From the IMG/VR virus record IMGVR_UViG_3300032893_000203, positions 1 to 34,101 of that record: DNA of 34,101 nucleotides, one strand, 5' to 3'. This document shows, one piece after another, positions 23,534 through 31,594 of this stretch. Origin of the DNA: a virus. The notes under the pieces are model-generated. The model worked only from the letters and a program-made list of their open reading frames with translations, was not told the DNA's origin and ran no database searches. Numbering within the stretch: position 1 is the first letter of the stretch; every line of letters starts with the position of its first letter. Made by a program: the position numbers and the translations under genes.

Positions 23534-24298
23534 TTACGACGCCGCCAAGTTCTGGTCGACGCCATAGGCACCGATGCGGTTGGCATTCGGACCAGACGCA
23601 ATGGCCGGCACGCCGATGCCCATGATGAGCCGCTTGGTGCCGTCCGTGGCGCTCGACGGGACGTAAGTCCCGCGCACGTCACCGGTCGAAGTAGTGGCCG
23701 GCGAAGTCTGATCGGCGACCACCAGGGTGCCGGTGTCGCGGGCCAGGGTGTTGTTCCACGACGGGTCGCAATAACCGCGATCCGTGACGCGCACCGGGAT
23801 GCCCAGGATGTCGGTGGAACCAGCCGACACGTTGTTGGTGGTGGCGCCGTCGACCGCTACCGTCAGGACCTGATAGAAAGCCTTCTTGCCGTTGACGGTC
23901 GAAGAGGCCGCGACGTTCGGAATGAGTTCCGACATCTTCTGGCCATAACGGTCGTAGCCAGTGACCGTATAGCTGCGCGTGGTGGCGCCGGCCGCCGCCG
24001 TGATCGACACCGCACGCGGAACGTCCAGCTGGTAGACCGTCTCGCCGCGCCCGTTGACGACGGCAGTGACGCCGCCGACGCCGGCCCGCAAGGTGAGGTT
24101 GCCGGCGGCCGCATAGGTGGCGAGGGCCGACAGGGCGGCGGTGTTGAGGGTCACCGGGACCGTGTCCCACAGGTAGTAGCGGCCGAGAGGGCCGATGCCG
24201 AACCCGCCGGTTGGCACGGCAGCGCCGGCCGCCGGCAGCGGGTCGGAGGGAGTCAGCTTAGCATTGCCGAGGTAAACGTCGTCTGACCAGTGTGGCAT
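23534..24298 (-). CDS. Head/neck structural-type protein (254 aa)
   Basis: The correct start is ATG 24298 (MPHWSDDVYLGNAKLTP), six bases after an AGGAG site. The open frame continues upstream to 24430, but that part lies inside the HNH gene. The protein is Ala/Gly/Thr-rich and beta-like (NLTLRAGVGGVTAVVNGRGE, ATTRSYTVTGYDRYGQKMSE). It ends GIGVPAIASGPNANRIGAYGVDQNLAAS. It sits right after the capsid/HNH genes, so a head-decoration or head-completion role is probable; no firm family is recognised. Confidence 0.72.
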   Translation of the reverse strand: MPHWSDDVYLGNAKLTPSDPLPAAGAAVPTGGFGIGPLGRYYLWDTVPVTLNTAALSALATYAAAGNLTLRAGVGGVTAVVNGRGETVYQLDVPRAVSITAAAGATTRSYTVTGYDRYGQKMSELIPNVAASSTVNGKKAFYQVLTVAVDGATTNNVSAGSTDILGIPVRVTDRGYCDPSWNNTLARDTGTLVVADQTSPATTSTGDVRGTYVPSSATDGTKRLIMGIGVPAIASGPNANRIGAYGVDQNLAAS

Positions 24299-24304
24299 TA
24301 GTAA

Positions 24305-24320
24305 CTCCTCATGAAAGGAG
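24305..24320 (-). promoter_or_regulatory. Hairpin covering the ribosome site of the 254-aa gene
   Basis: On the minus strand CTCCT (24316-24320) can pair with AGGAG (24305-24309) across a six-base loop. The AGGAG arm is the ribosome site of the next gene, and the hairpin lies across the HNH stop codon. Ribosomes finishing the HNH gene would open it, coupling the two genes. Confidence 0.4.
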
Positions 24321-24713
24321 GTTGCGCGAAAGCCGTCGCACGCGGTCGAAGAACTCATCGTCCTGCATCGCCATCCGGGCCGAGTTGATCCAGAAGGCCA
24401 CGAGCCGGACGTTACCGGGGACATAGCCAAGTGATGGTTTAACCCGATCGATGCTGCAGGCCATGGGATTGGCTAGTTCCGACCCCAGCAGTAATGGCTC
24501 TTTTGATAGGGCACACTTTCCACCCTGTTTATTCCACAAACCAATTAAGTCGTCATGAGTCAAAGTGCACTGAACGCCGGCAACTTTGCAACGGTGCTTT
24601 AAGCGACGAATTCGTAAAGACAGGGCACCGCGCACAGTCTGTTTATAACGCAGATTGTGCGCGGCCTGGGCAATTCGTTCTTCTCTGGTAGAGCCGGCAT
24701 GAATGGTCGGCAT
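24309..24713 (-). CDS. HNH-like endonuclease, probably selfish insertion (134 aa)
   Basis: Strong ribosome site GGAGGA before ATG 24713. The N-terminus is very basic (SLRIRRLKHRCK). LIGLWNKQGGKCALSKEPL is followed by CSIDRVKPSLGYVPGNVRLV (residues 86-105) and Asn110, the compact 'IDR...GY.PGN.RLV....N' form of phage HNH nucleases, where the first His is replaced by Asp-Arg. It nicks or cuts DNA and typically spreads as a free-standing homing gene. It sits between the major capsid gene and the next structural gene. A sampled 60-base line (24541) is 48 percent GC versus 63 percent in a neighbouring structural line (17461), consistent with recent transfer. Confidence 0.75.
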   Translation of the reverse strand: MPTIHAGSTREERIAQAAHNLRYKQTVRGALSLRIRRLKHRCKVAGVQCTLTHDDLIGLWNKQGGKCALSKEPLLLGSELANPMACSIDRVKPSLGYVPGNVRLVAFWINSARMAMQDDEFFDRVRRLSRNLLS

Positions 24714-24729
24714 AGGAATCCTCCGAGTA

Positions 24730-24763
24730 GCTAGAGCCTAGCAATATGATACCAGACTCTAGC
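24730..24763 (-). repeat. Perfect inverted repeat between capsid and HNH genes
   Basis: GCTAGAG (24730-24736) and CTCTAGC (24757-24763) are perfect inverted arms of seven bases around a 20-base loop. It lies in the 68-base gap after the capsid stop. It is not followed by a T-run, so it is not an ordinary terminator. It could be an mRNA processing hairpin or a remnant of the HNH insertion site. Confidence 0.5.
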
Positions 24764-24781
24764 TGCCTCGTCCAGGGGGAA

Positions 24782-25693
24782 CTACAACCCTTGATTGCCC
24801 CACACCGTGCGCCAATCGGTCCAGCCCTCGTCATATCGCTCGGTGGACTTGTAGCGCATGGAGTCGGTCTCGAAGTCGCCTTCCATGGACTTCTCCAGCC
24901 CACGACGCTTCTTGATCTGCAGGCCCCGGTCCGCGTCGGTCAGAATCCACCACGCCGTGGCGGAGGTCAGACGCGCGAGGTTGGCCTGCCCGCCCGCCAG
25001 CAGCCCCATCGACTTGATCGGGTTGATGTCGTTGTTGGCGGTGCCGGTGCGCAGCACGCTCTTGAGGATCACTTCGGTCTGGAACACGTTGGCCGGGGCA
25101 GCGATGATCTTGAGCGGGTTGAGCCGGATGCGCTTGCCGGTGTGGTCCACCGCGTTGCGGATGGCAACCAATGCCTGCTCGATCGCCGTCTGCGACAGAG
25201 CCGCAGCGGTGAGCAAGTTGGATGCCGTACCGACGACGATGGGATGCGAGGCCGACACCAGCGGCACACCGTCGCCGCCGGGGTAGGACGCATTGAAGGA
25301 CCGGTTAAGTTGGTTGGCGCACAGCGTCTCCTTCGTCTCGATGAGAGACTGCGCAAGGTGACGGCTGTAAATCTGGCCGATGCGGATGTGGTCGCCGTCC
25401 TCAACCAGCACCTTCGTCAGCGCGAAGGCTAGGCCGTAGACGCGATACACGTACCGCTTGATGAACAAGACGCCGCCCTGGTCGTAGTTGACCGGGAGGC
25501 CGTCCGGAAGTTCGGGCGCCGCGCCAAAGCCGTAGAGCATCGGCTCTTCGTGGTAGTTGCGGGCGATACCGGTCTCTTCCTTGAAGCACTGCTTCCACTC
25601 ATCGGCGCGCTGATCATAGACGCCGTCGAACTCCTCGTTGAGGATCGGCTCGACGATGGAGCGGAAGTCAGTAGACCGCATTGGATTTGCCAT
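24782..25693 (-). CDS. Major capsid protein, Mu gpT-type HK97 fold (303 aa)
   Basis: Ribosome site GGAAG before ATG 25693. The order of blocks follows the Mu gpT-like capsid family: FDGVYDQRADEWKQCFKEET; YDQGG...YRVYGLAFALTKVLVEDGD; ETLCANQLNRSFNASY; GDGVPLVSASHPIV. Then come QTAIEQALVAIRNAVDHTGK and a C-terminal STERYDEGWTDWRTVWGNQG ending. Length is normal. It builds the icosahedral shell. The scaffold-like, GroES-like and decoration-like genes upstream are its likely assembly partners. Confidence 0.88.
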   Translation of the reverse strand: MANPMRSTDFRSIVEPILNEEFDGVYDQRADEWKQCFKEETGIARNYHEEPMLYGFGAAPELPDGLPVNYDQGGVLFIKRYVYRVYGLAFALTKVLVEDGDHIRIGQIYSRHLAQSLIETKETLCANQLNRSFNASYPGGDGVPLVSASHPIVVGTASNLLTAAALSQTAIEQALVAIRNAVDHTGKRIRLNPLKIIAAPANVFQTEVILKSVLRTGTANNDINPIKSMGLLAGGQANLARLTSATAWWILTDADRGLQIKKRRGLEKSMEGDFETDSMRYKSTERYDEGWTDWRTVWGNQGL

Positions 25694-25709
25694 GGTCTAT
25701 CTTCCTTCC

Positions 25710-26291
25710 TTAGAAGCCCGCCTTGAGGGCGACTTCCTGATGACGGGCGATCAGCACGTTGATGTCGGGGAAGGCATCGGTCCAGTCGTTGAACGGACTG
25801 GGGTCGATGTTGTACACCTTCATCATGTTCTGAGCGGTGGCCACAGTGGACTGGTCGAGAGCGGCCGACGACAACAGCGTGGTCGTGTTGCCGGCGGTCG
25901 GGTTCAGGAAGGCTGCCTGTTCGCCGATGTCGTCGAACGCCATCGCAGCCGATGCCTGAATCTTGTAGATCATCTCGGGATCGCGCGTGAAGTAGACGCG
26001 GGCCGAGTCGTTACCCAGATCACGGACAAGCGTGCCGTTGATCCAGGCTGGTTGAACGATCGGGCGGCCGGTGAGGTCCTGGTATTCGACGCCGTAGAAA
26101 GCGCCGCACCAGTCCGCACCGTTGGCCGCCTGGGCCAGTCGACCCGTCGGATCGATCGCCACCGGCTGTCCCGAATAGAGGGTAGGAGTCGCCTCCATCA
26201 GGGCCTTCGTCAGGCGCAGCTGCACCGGGCGAACGAGGCCGTTGGGATGATAGATGGGTTTCAGGCCATAGGGTCCTGATACGCTTGGCAT
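25710..26291 (-). CDS. Capsid decoration/head-stabilisation-type protein (193 aa)
   Basis: ATG 26291 has AGGA just upstream. It starts MPSVSGPYGLKPIYHPNG. The pattern 'M..V..P.GL.P..H.NG' marks a widespread family of phage head proteins found next to major capsid genes. The body is a small beta fold (GADWCGAFYGVEYQDLTGRP, NDSARVYFTRDPEMIYKIQA). I infer that it binds the capsid surface or stabilises it. No enzyme motif is seen. Confidence 0.75.
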   Translation of the reverse strand: MPSVSGPYGLKPIYHPNGLVRPVQLRLTKALMEATPTLYSGQPVAIDPTGRLAQAANGADWCGAFYGVEYQDLTGRPIVQPAWINGTLVRDLGNDSARVYFTRDPEMIYKIQASAAMAFDDIGEQAAFLNPTAGNTTTLLSSAALDQSTVATAQNMMKVYNIDPSPFNDWTDAFPDINVLIARHQEVALKAGF

Positions 26292-26297
26292 TGTTTC

Positions 26298-26981
26298 CTA
26301 TGTGCCCCTTCTTAGCATCTGCTCGACGTACCATCCGGCGGGGCGCCAGTTGGGGTTGACAAAGTCGGGAACCGGCGCGCTGGCATCGAGCGACGCGTAG
26401 GCGGAGGGGTCCTCCGGCGTGACGCGACCCTTGACACTGCGTGCCTGCTCATCGAGCCTCTCGACCTTGTACCGCATCTTGGCGGCCTCGTCCATCGGCA
26501 TGTCGTGATGCACTGCCTGCATGTAACGTTGGTACAGTCGATTCGAAAGCTTGCCCAGGACCATTTCATTGACCCCGACGCAGCCCGCGTATTCGCCGCT
26601 CGTCAGCTTGACGTTCTCCCAGCCCTCCCCACGGAGTTCTTCGGGTTTTACAAGCTGATACCCTATGCGAAGACGCATGTGAATCGTATCTTTTGTGTTG
26701 GTCGTTGACAACCAGCACAGGTGGTAGCCGGGAATCTCCGGCATCTCCGGGAGAGCATTGTTGAGGAAGGTACTAATGAACATCTCGAGACGCTCATCAT
26801 CCTCCTCTTCGCGGCTCTCCGAATGGTTGCGGTCGTCGGCCTCACGCAGAGACCGGTCGCCCTGGCCGTCCCGCGCACGGGAGCGGTCCGTCGCCTCCTG
26901 AGCCATCTGTTCCAGTCCGGGCGCTAACGCTCCGGGCTGCTGGCCGAGGCGGTCGTCGTCATGATCCTTGTTGCGTGCCAT
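26298..26981 (-). CDS. Unknown head-region protein (227 aa)
   Basis: Clear AAGGAG ribosome site before ATG 26981. The first 65 residues are strongly charged and disordered (DHDDDR, READDRNHSESREEEDD). A folded domain follows with YHLCWLSTTNTKDTIHMRLR, IGYQLVKPEELRG and a helix-rich end. The 'CWLSTTN..D.I..R...GY..VKPEEL' stretch occurs in other short-tailed phages near capsid genes, with unknown role. Between scaffold and decoration genes, it is likely an assembly or head-completion protein. Confidence 0.72.
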   Translation of the reverse strand: MARNKDHDDDRLGQQPGALAPGLEQMAQEATDRSRARDGQGDRSLREADDRNHSESREEEDDERLEMFISTFLNNALPEMPEIPGYHLCWLSTTNTKDTIHMRLRIGYQLVKPEELRGEGWENVKLTSGEYAGCVGVNEMVLGKLSNRLYQRYMQAVHHDMPMDEAAKMRYKVERLDEQARSVKGRVTPEDPSAYASLDASAPVPDFVNPNWRPAGWYVEQMLRRGT

Positions 26982-26984
26982 GTG

Positions 26985-28016
26985 CTAGCTCCTTCCAGCC
27001 GGCTGTTGGTTGGGATGGTCGCGGTCGTATTTCTGGAAAGCCTTGATGTAGCGGTTGCGCTGGGCGGGGTCGTCCCACACGCCCAGTTCCTTCAAGGCTT
27101 CGACGCGCTCGCGCGAGACGAAGATGCCCTTCCCGTTGCCGTTGCGCGCCCGGCCGGAAGACTGAGAGCCGCCGGACACCGGGGGCGTACGGCGGTTGCC
27201 GTTCTGCCCCTTGTCCTTGCCGCCCTTGTCCTTTTCGAACAGGTGGGGCAGGCGCTCGCGGACGCGGGCATCGAGTTCGTCCCAATACTCCGGGGTGCGC
27301 ATGTCGTAGCCATCGCCCTCGAGTCCCTCGTCGATGGCGAAGGCGATGCGCGAGTCCTCGTCGCCCAGGTTCTCGTCGAACCACGGGTTGCGGGCCTTCC
27401 AGTCGCGGAACTCGGAGACGGCACGGGGGTCGGCCTGCTGCACCGGCTTATCGGCCGGCGGGTGGCGCTTGGCCGCCGCGTCCAGGCGCTCCTTGACCTC
27501 ACCGAGGCGCCGATATTGATCGGCGGCACCGTCGCGCGTGGCCAGCGCTTCCGCCACCAGTTCCGGCTTGCCAGCCTTGATGGCATCGGCCAGCTGGCGG
27601 GTCGACAGTTCGTAGGCCCGCTTGGCCGCCTGCATCTGCTGCACGACGTTGTGCCCGTCCTGGCCGGTCATCCGCTGGGTCAGCTGCGCAATCTGCTGGC
27701 CCTGCTGCTGAACCAGACTGGTCAGCTGCTCGATGGTGCGGTCGGCATTGGTACGAGCGGCGCGCTGGCGGGCCTTGCGCTGCTGTCTTTCCTGGCGGCG
27801 GGCCGCGCGCAACTGTTCGCGCCGGTCCTCGTCCTCCACCGCCGTGCGGTCGTCCTCGCCATCCGGGTCAGCACCGGCATCGACAGGCCGCCGCCCAGCG
27901 TCAGCCTGAGCACTCGCATCAGCAGTCGCCGTGGCCGAAACCGTACCGCCGGCATCGTCGTCTGGAATTTCGACATACTCGCCGTCTTCCTCGCCGTCAC
28001 GTTCGATTACGTTCAT
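26985..28016 (-). CDS. Scaffold-like head assembly protein (343 aa)
   Basis: Acidic N-terminus (EDGEYVEIPDDDAGG), highly charged helical middle (REQLRAARRQERQQRKARQR, QQQGQQIAQLTQRM) and basic, Gly/Asn-rich C-terminus. It contains NPWFDENLGDEDSRIAFAID, frequent in proteins placed between portal and capsid genes of podoviruses. Composition and position fit a scaffolding protein that directs capsid assembly and is then removed. The EIPDD motif also occurs at the portal N-terminus. A protease role is unlikely. Confidence 0.75.
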   Translation of the reverse strand: MNVIERDGEEDGEYVEIPDDDAGGTVSATATADASAQADAGRRPVDAGADPDGEDDRTAVEDEDRREQLRAARRQERQQRKARQRAARTNADRTIEQLTSLVQQQGQQIAQLTQRMTGQDGHNVVQQMQAAKRAYELSTRQLADAIKAGKPELVAEALATRDGAADQYRRLGEVKERLDAAAKRHPPADKPVQQADPRAVSEFRDWKARNPWFDENLGDEDSRIAFAIDEGLEGDGYDMRTPEYWDELDARVRERLPHLFEKDKGGKDKGQNGNRRTPPVSGGSQSSGRARNGNGKGIFVSRERVEALKELGVWDDPAQRNRYIKAFQKYDRDHPNQQPAGRS

Positions 28017-28040
28017 GATCCTGTCTGCCTCCTGTCAGGC

Positions 28041-28487
28041 TTAGACGAATGCCTTGATCTTCAACGGGTCGGAGACCTTGCACAGAATCTCCAGATCGTT
28101 GAACAAGGCAAACAACGCGGTGTCATCTTCGGTCCGCTTCCGATTGCGTGGAGTATAGGGCAGCTGCCACTTGTCTCCGCCGAACTTCGGCACCCGCACG
28201 AAGTCACCCGGCTTGGCCCAGGCACCTTCCGGCCACGGCTGGCCGCTCGACCGGTTATGAAAGGCGACCGGACCGACCAGGATGACCTTGGCTACCTGAG
28301 TGTTCCATTGTTCGGTATCGCGCGATTCGGAAGTCAGAATCACGCCGCCCGCCGTCTTGCTCTTGGGCGTGCGCAGCTGCACGATTACCCTCGTGCCCAG
28401 GGGGATGTGGCCGCAGTCCACCGGAGGAAACGCTTCCTCCAGCGAGTCGTAGCCCATTCCGACGTTCAAATGACTTACTTGGGACAT
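28041..28487 (-). CDS. GroES-like co-chaperonin (148 aa)
   Basis: Its start abuts the previous stop (TAGATG). Residues 28-72 read HIPLGTRVIVQLRTPKSKTA, then GGVILTSESR...VAKVILVGP. The TAGGVIL block (45-51) is the GroES mobile-loop region and VAKVILVGP the following strand. GAWAKPGDFVRVPKFGGDKW (88-107) and a closing LFNDLEILCKV complete the fold. It is longer than bacterial GroES (about 97 residues), with a 25-residue N-terminal extension and an insertion near 108-120. As with T4 gp31, it would cap host GroEL so that the capsid protein fits. It lies in the head gene cluster. Confidence 0.82.
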   Translation of the reverse strand: MSQVSHLNVGMGYDSLEEAFPPVDCGHIPLGTRVIVQLRTPKSKTAGGVILTSESRDTEQWNTQVAKVILVGPVAFHNRSSGQPWPEGAWAKPGDFVRVPKFGGDKWQLPYTPRNRKRTEDDTALFALFNDLEILCKVSDPLKIKAFV

Positions 28488-28682
28488 CTAGAGCTTCTTC
28501 TCCCTTGCTCTCTCCCCGGCAAGGACCTCTTCTACTATTTGGAGCGCTCTAGCAAGGGACTGCACGCGCCCCACGGCGCGGCCGGCTTCATACCCGATGT
28601 CGCCGGAGAATCCCTTCATCAGCACTTCGGCAGCGAGTTGGTTCCTCTCCTCTGAGAGACGTTGAATTATCCGCTCGATCAC
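28488..28682 (-). CDS. Small helical protein (64 aa)
   Basis: ATG 28682 has AAGGGA about 12 bases upstream. The protein is entirely helical-looking (IIQRLSEERNQLAAEVLMKG, GRVQSLARALQIVEEVLAGE) with a lysine-rich end. Its stop is directly followed by the GroES-like start. Function unknown; possibly a head-assembly partner. Confidence 0.7.
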   Translation of the reverse strand: MIERIIQRLSEERNQLAAEVLMKGFSGDIGYEAGRAVGRVQSLARALQIVEEVLAGERAREKKL

Positions 28683-28703
28683 ACTAGCACAGGTCCCTTC
28701 GGC

Positions 28704-28883
28704 CTAGCAATTGGCTTTCGAACCCTTCTTCGTGAACTTCGGCGGCTTCTTCCCGCCGGCCGAAGGACGGACGGCACCGCCTTTGGCGTAGTTCGAACGC
28801 GGTCCGCCGCTTCCGGACGATGGAGTGATCGACTGGCCTGACGCCAGTCGTTTGTGCTGATTCATCGCATCGGCCATCGACAT
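28704..28883 (-). CDS. Small basic protein with KGG motif (59 aa)
   Basis: ATG 28883 has AAAGGA one base upstream, with a second possible ATG at residue 3 at better spacing. The stop of the portal precedes it by eight bases. The sequence has YAKGGAVRPSAGGKKPPKFT and a Lys-rich end, a motif shared with several other genes here. It lies downstream of the portal; a larger same-frame extension overlaps the portal and is not a gene. Function unknown. Confidence 0.68.
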   Translation of the reverse strand: MSMADAMNQHKRLASGQSITPSSGSGGPRSNYAKGGAVRPSAGGKKPPKFTKKGSKANC

Positions 28884-28891
28884 ATTCCTTT

Positions 28892-31594
28892 CTATTGTGG
28901 GTTTATACCCGTCCCCGTCTTGACCTGACTCTTCTTGCCGGCCTTGATCTCCATCCTCGCGATCTCGAGCGCCGTGTCGTTGTCGGCGGTGTTCACGTCG
29001 ACTTTGGTGGACAGTTCGTCCTGTTTGCGCTGATTCTCGGCCTCGCGGTCGGCGGCGGCGGTCGCCGCGTCCTGCAGTGCCTTCTCGGAGTCCTGGGCCA
29101 GCTTCTGCTTCTCGAGCATATCGTCGGCGGCGGCCTGGGCGCGAGCGTCGGCCTGGGCCTGCTCGCTGGCCTGGGCCGCCTGGACGGCTTCTTGCGTGGC
29201 GGCCTGCTGGCTGGCGGCGGCTAGCTGCGCCTCCTGGGCCTGCTTTTGCGCGTCCAGCTTGAGTTTGGCTGCCTGTATCTGCGCGGTTGCCTGATCGGCC
29301 GCGCCCTTGCGCTGGGTCTCGGCCTGCGACGCTTGGGCGGCGGCCACGGTCGGGTCCTGCGGCATCGGCGGGGACAGCTGCTGCAGCATCTGCATCGCCT
29401 TGACGATGATCGGCGGCAGCTTGGCAAAGGTCTCGTCGGCCAGCTTCATCACGTCCGGCGTCGCGGCGGCCACCAGCTTGTCGAACTCGTGCATGACCTC
29501 CGGGTCGTCGTCCATCATCTGCGTGACCTCGACGCCCAGCACCTGCGACATCTGGTCGTGATATTGAGTGACGTACCACAGGCCGATGTGCTGCATGATG
29601 TGCTGCAACATCGACGGATAAAGTTTGGGCGCCACGATGGGCAGGGCGCCGATGACCGGCGACATCATGAACGGCAGGTGAGTGTTGAGATGAGCCTCGT
29701 GGTCCTGCTCCGGGAAGGCCGACACCGGCTGGCTCATCATCATGGCGAGGTTTTCGTTGACCGCGTTCATGCGCTTGGGCTGCGGCTCGTCGACCAGCAG
29801 GCGCTCCGCCTCCGGCCAGCGCATCTGCTTTAGCCACTCCTTTTCGACTTCGCGCTGCTTATATAGCGGGTTGCCGGTGGCGCGTTGAACGATGGTATTG
29901 ATCTGGACGAAGCGCTGGGTGTCGGAGAAGATGCGCGGGTCCGACACTGGCTGAACGTCCATCGGGCCTTCGTAATCCTGGCGCCGGGCCAGGACCTCGC
30001 CGGCCTCGTTATAGGTGACGCTGTCCTTGAGATAGAAGCGGTTGAGCCGGTGGACGATCTCGAGCACCTTGGCCAGGGCGGCATGCAGCCGGGCGTGGAT
30101 CGACGAGAATACGACGGTGCCCTGCTCGTAGCGGGCCATCGTGGTGCCGACCGGCACGTTAGCATTGGAGTCGGCCAGTTCCTCAAAGGTGGTGCGCACC
30201 ACACCCTTGGCGGCATCGACCAGAAAGCCGAGCAGCTGGAACAGCGTGGCGGACGGTTCATTGAACTGCAACTGCTGGGCCGACTTGGCCACGTCGTCGC
30301 CGGCCAGCCCGCCCCGGACTTCGGTGATGCCGCCCGGGTTCAGGGTCTCCGACTGGCCGCCCTCGCTGCCCATGCCGCCCTTAAGCTTGAGAAGGGACGG
30401 GATGGTGTTGACGAAGCCGGAGTCGAGCAGGCAGCGCAGGGCGCCGGTAGCAGCGACCGAAAGAGAACCGATGAGATGGAACAGGGTGAGCGGCACGGCG
30501 CCGCGCCACGGGATGAATGGGAACTCGACCATGATCGGGAGTTCCTCAAACACGTCTTGCTTGTCGGGGTCCCAATTGCGATACCAGCCGACGATGGCGC
30601 GCGACACCTGATCGATGGTAACGACGTACGGCGCCAGTTTGCCTTTGGATTCATCATCGCCGTCGACCGCGATCCAGATTTGCGTCTCAAAGAGAATGCG
30701 CTCGCCGTCGTCGTTGTAGCCGGTGTTGGTCTTGCCTTCGACCTTGTCCGACACCTTGCCGGTCTCGGTCTTCTCCGGCTCCTGGCCGGCGGCGATGAGG
30801 CCCATCTCGGCGCTGTAGACGCCGGCCTCGATCTCCTTCTCATAATCCTGATCGGTGATGGCGATCAGATGAGTGCGGCGCTGGGCGGTGTCGTACGACG
30901 TGGCCGAGTATGGCAAGTAGAGGTCGTCGATGTAGATGGCCCGGCAGGTGATGCGGCCCAGGACCGGCGACCACCACATCTTGAGATAGAAGGCGCCGCC
31001 GGGCGGAATCTGCGTGCAGCCCTGCTCCATCTCGTAGCGGAATTCCTTGACCTGCTTGGTCAGCTGCCAGTTCATGTGGCGGACCTTGCGCTTGGCCTTC
31101 TCGACCTTAGTCGCGGTCGCCGTCCCCACCACGTTGTCCTTGACCGGACCTTCCGGCGGCAGCAATTCCTTGACGACGCGAGAGGCGAAGTCGACGCAGG
31201 CTTCGATGATCAGCGGATGAGTGACGGTGCTTCCACCCTCAAATCCACCCTCGCTATCCTCGCCCTTGTCGTCGGTCAGCCCGGCCCGCTTGAGGCCCTC
31301 CGCATAGACCTTGTCGCGGGGCTTGCGCGACTCGATGTCGCGCTCGATGAGTTCGATCAGTTCAGCCGACTTCTGCGCCAGATAGGCCCGGTCCAGCGTC
31401 TCGACCAGATTGGCAAAGAACGGGTTGTTGTCGGCCTCCGCCTTGTCGTCAAGAACTACGACCGCCGACCCGTCTTCGTTCTCTTCCACGTCGTCGGATT
31501 CGTCGTCCGGAATCTCGAAGTAGCCGCCGGCATCGCCCTGGTCGTCGGGGTCCTGCTGCGCGGGATTGGGCTGGCGCGGGTCGAGCGGGGCCAT
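28892..31594 (-). CDS. Portal protein (900 aa)
   Basis: ATG 31594 directly follows the previous stop (TAGATG). Residues 1-75 are acidic and disordered (with YFEIPDDESDD). The central part (about 100-640) holds portal-type blocks: THPLIIEACVDFASRVVKEL, FEELPIMVEFPFIPWRGAVP, SLSVAATGALRCLLDSGFVN. Helical stem/wing stretches follow, with PVGTTMARYEQG. The last 180 residues are an Ala/Gln-rich coiled coil (AQIQAAKLKLDAQKQAQEAQ). Twelve copies would form the DNA channel and bind terminase and scaffold. Length is large but normal for podovirus portals with a C-terminal barrel. Position after terminase agrees. Confidence 0.85.
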   Translation of the reverse strand: MAPLDPRQPNPAQQDPDDQGDAGGYFEIPDDESDDVEENEDGSAVVVLDDKAEADNNPFFANLVETLDRAYLAQKSAELIELIERDIESRKPRDKVYAEGLKRAGLTDDKGEDSEGGFEGGSTVTHPLIIEACVDFASRVVKELLPPEGPVKDNVVGTATATKVEKAKRKVRHMNWQLTKQVKEFRYEMEQGCTQIPPGGAFYLKMWWSPVLGRITCRAIYIDDLYLPYSATSYDTAQRRTHLIAITDQDYEKEIEAGVYSAEMGLIAAGQEPEKTETGKVSDKVEGKTNTGYNDDGERILFETQIWIAVDGDDESKGKLAPYVVTIDQVSRAIVGWYRNWDPDKQDVFEELPIMVEFPFIPWRGAVPLTLFHLIGSLSVAATGALRCLLDSGFVNTIPSLLKLKGGMGSEGGQSETLNPGGITEVRGGLAGDDVAKSAQQLQFNEPSATLFQLLGFLVDAAKGVVRTTFEELADSNANVPVGTTMARYEQGTVVFSSIHARLHAALAKVLEIVHRLNRFYLKDSVTYNEAGEVLARRQDYEGPMDVQPVSDPRIFSDTQRFVQINTIVQRATGNPLYKQREVEKEWLKQMRWPEAERLLVDEPQPKRMNAVNENLAMMMSQPVSAFPEQDHEAHLNTHLPFMMSPVIGALPIVAPKLYPSMLQHIMQHIGLWYVTQYHDQMSQVLGVEVTQMMDDDPEVMHEFDKLVAAATPDVMKLADETFAKLPPIIVKAMQMLQQLSPPMPQDPTVAAAQASQAETQRKGAADQATAQIQAAKLKLDAQKQAQEAQLAAASQQAATQEAVQAAQASEQAQADARAQAAADDMLEKQKLAQDSEKALQDAATAAADREAENQRKQDELSTKVDVNTADNDTALEIARMEIKAGKKSQVKTGTGINPQ

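Noticed and set aside
26961-28655. A 564-codon open frame on the plus strand
   Set aside because: It is the antisense shadow of the scaffold-like, GroES-like and small helical genes; no family resemblance.
28884-29837. Long minus-strand extension of the 59-aa gene
   Set aside because: It overlaps the portal out of frame and is Arg/Gly/Ala-rich nonsense. Only the part after 28883, which has a ribosome site, is kept.
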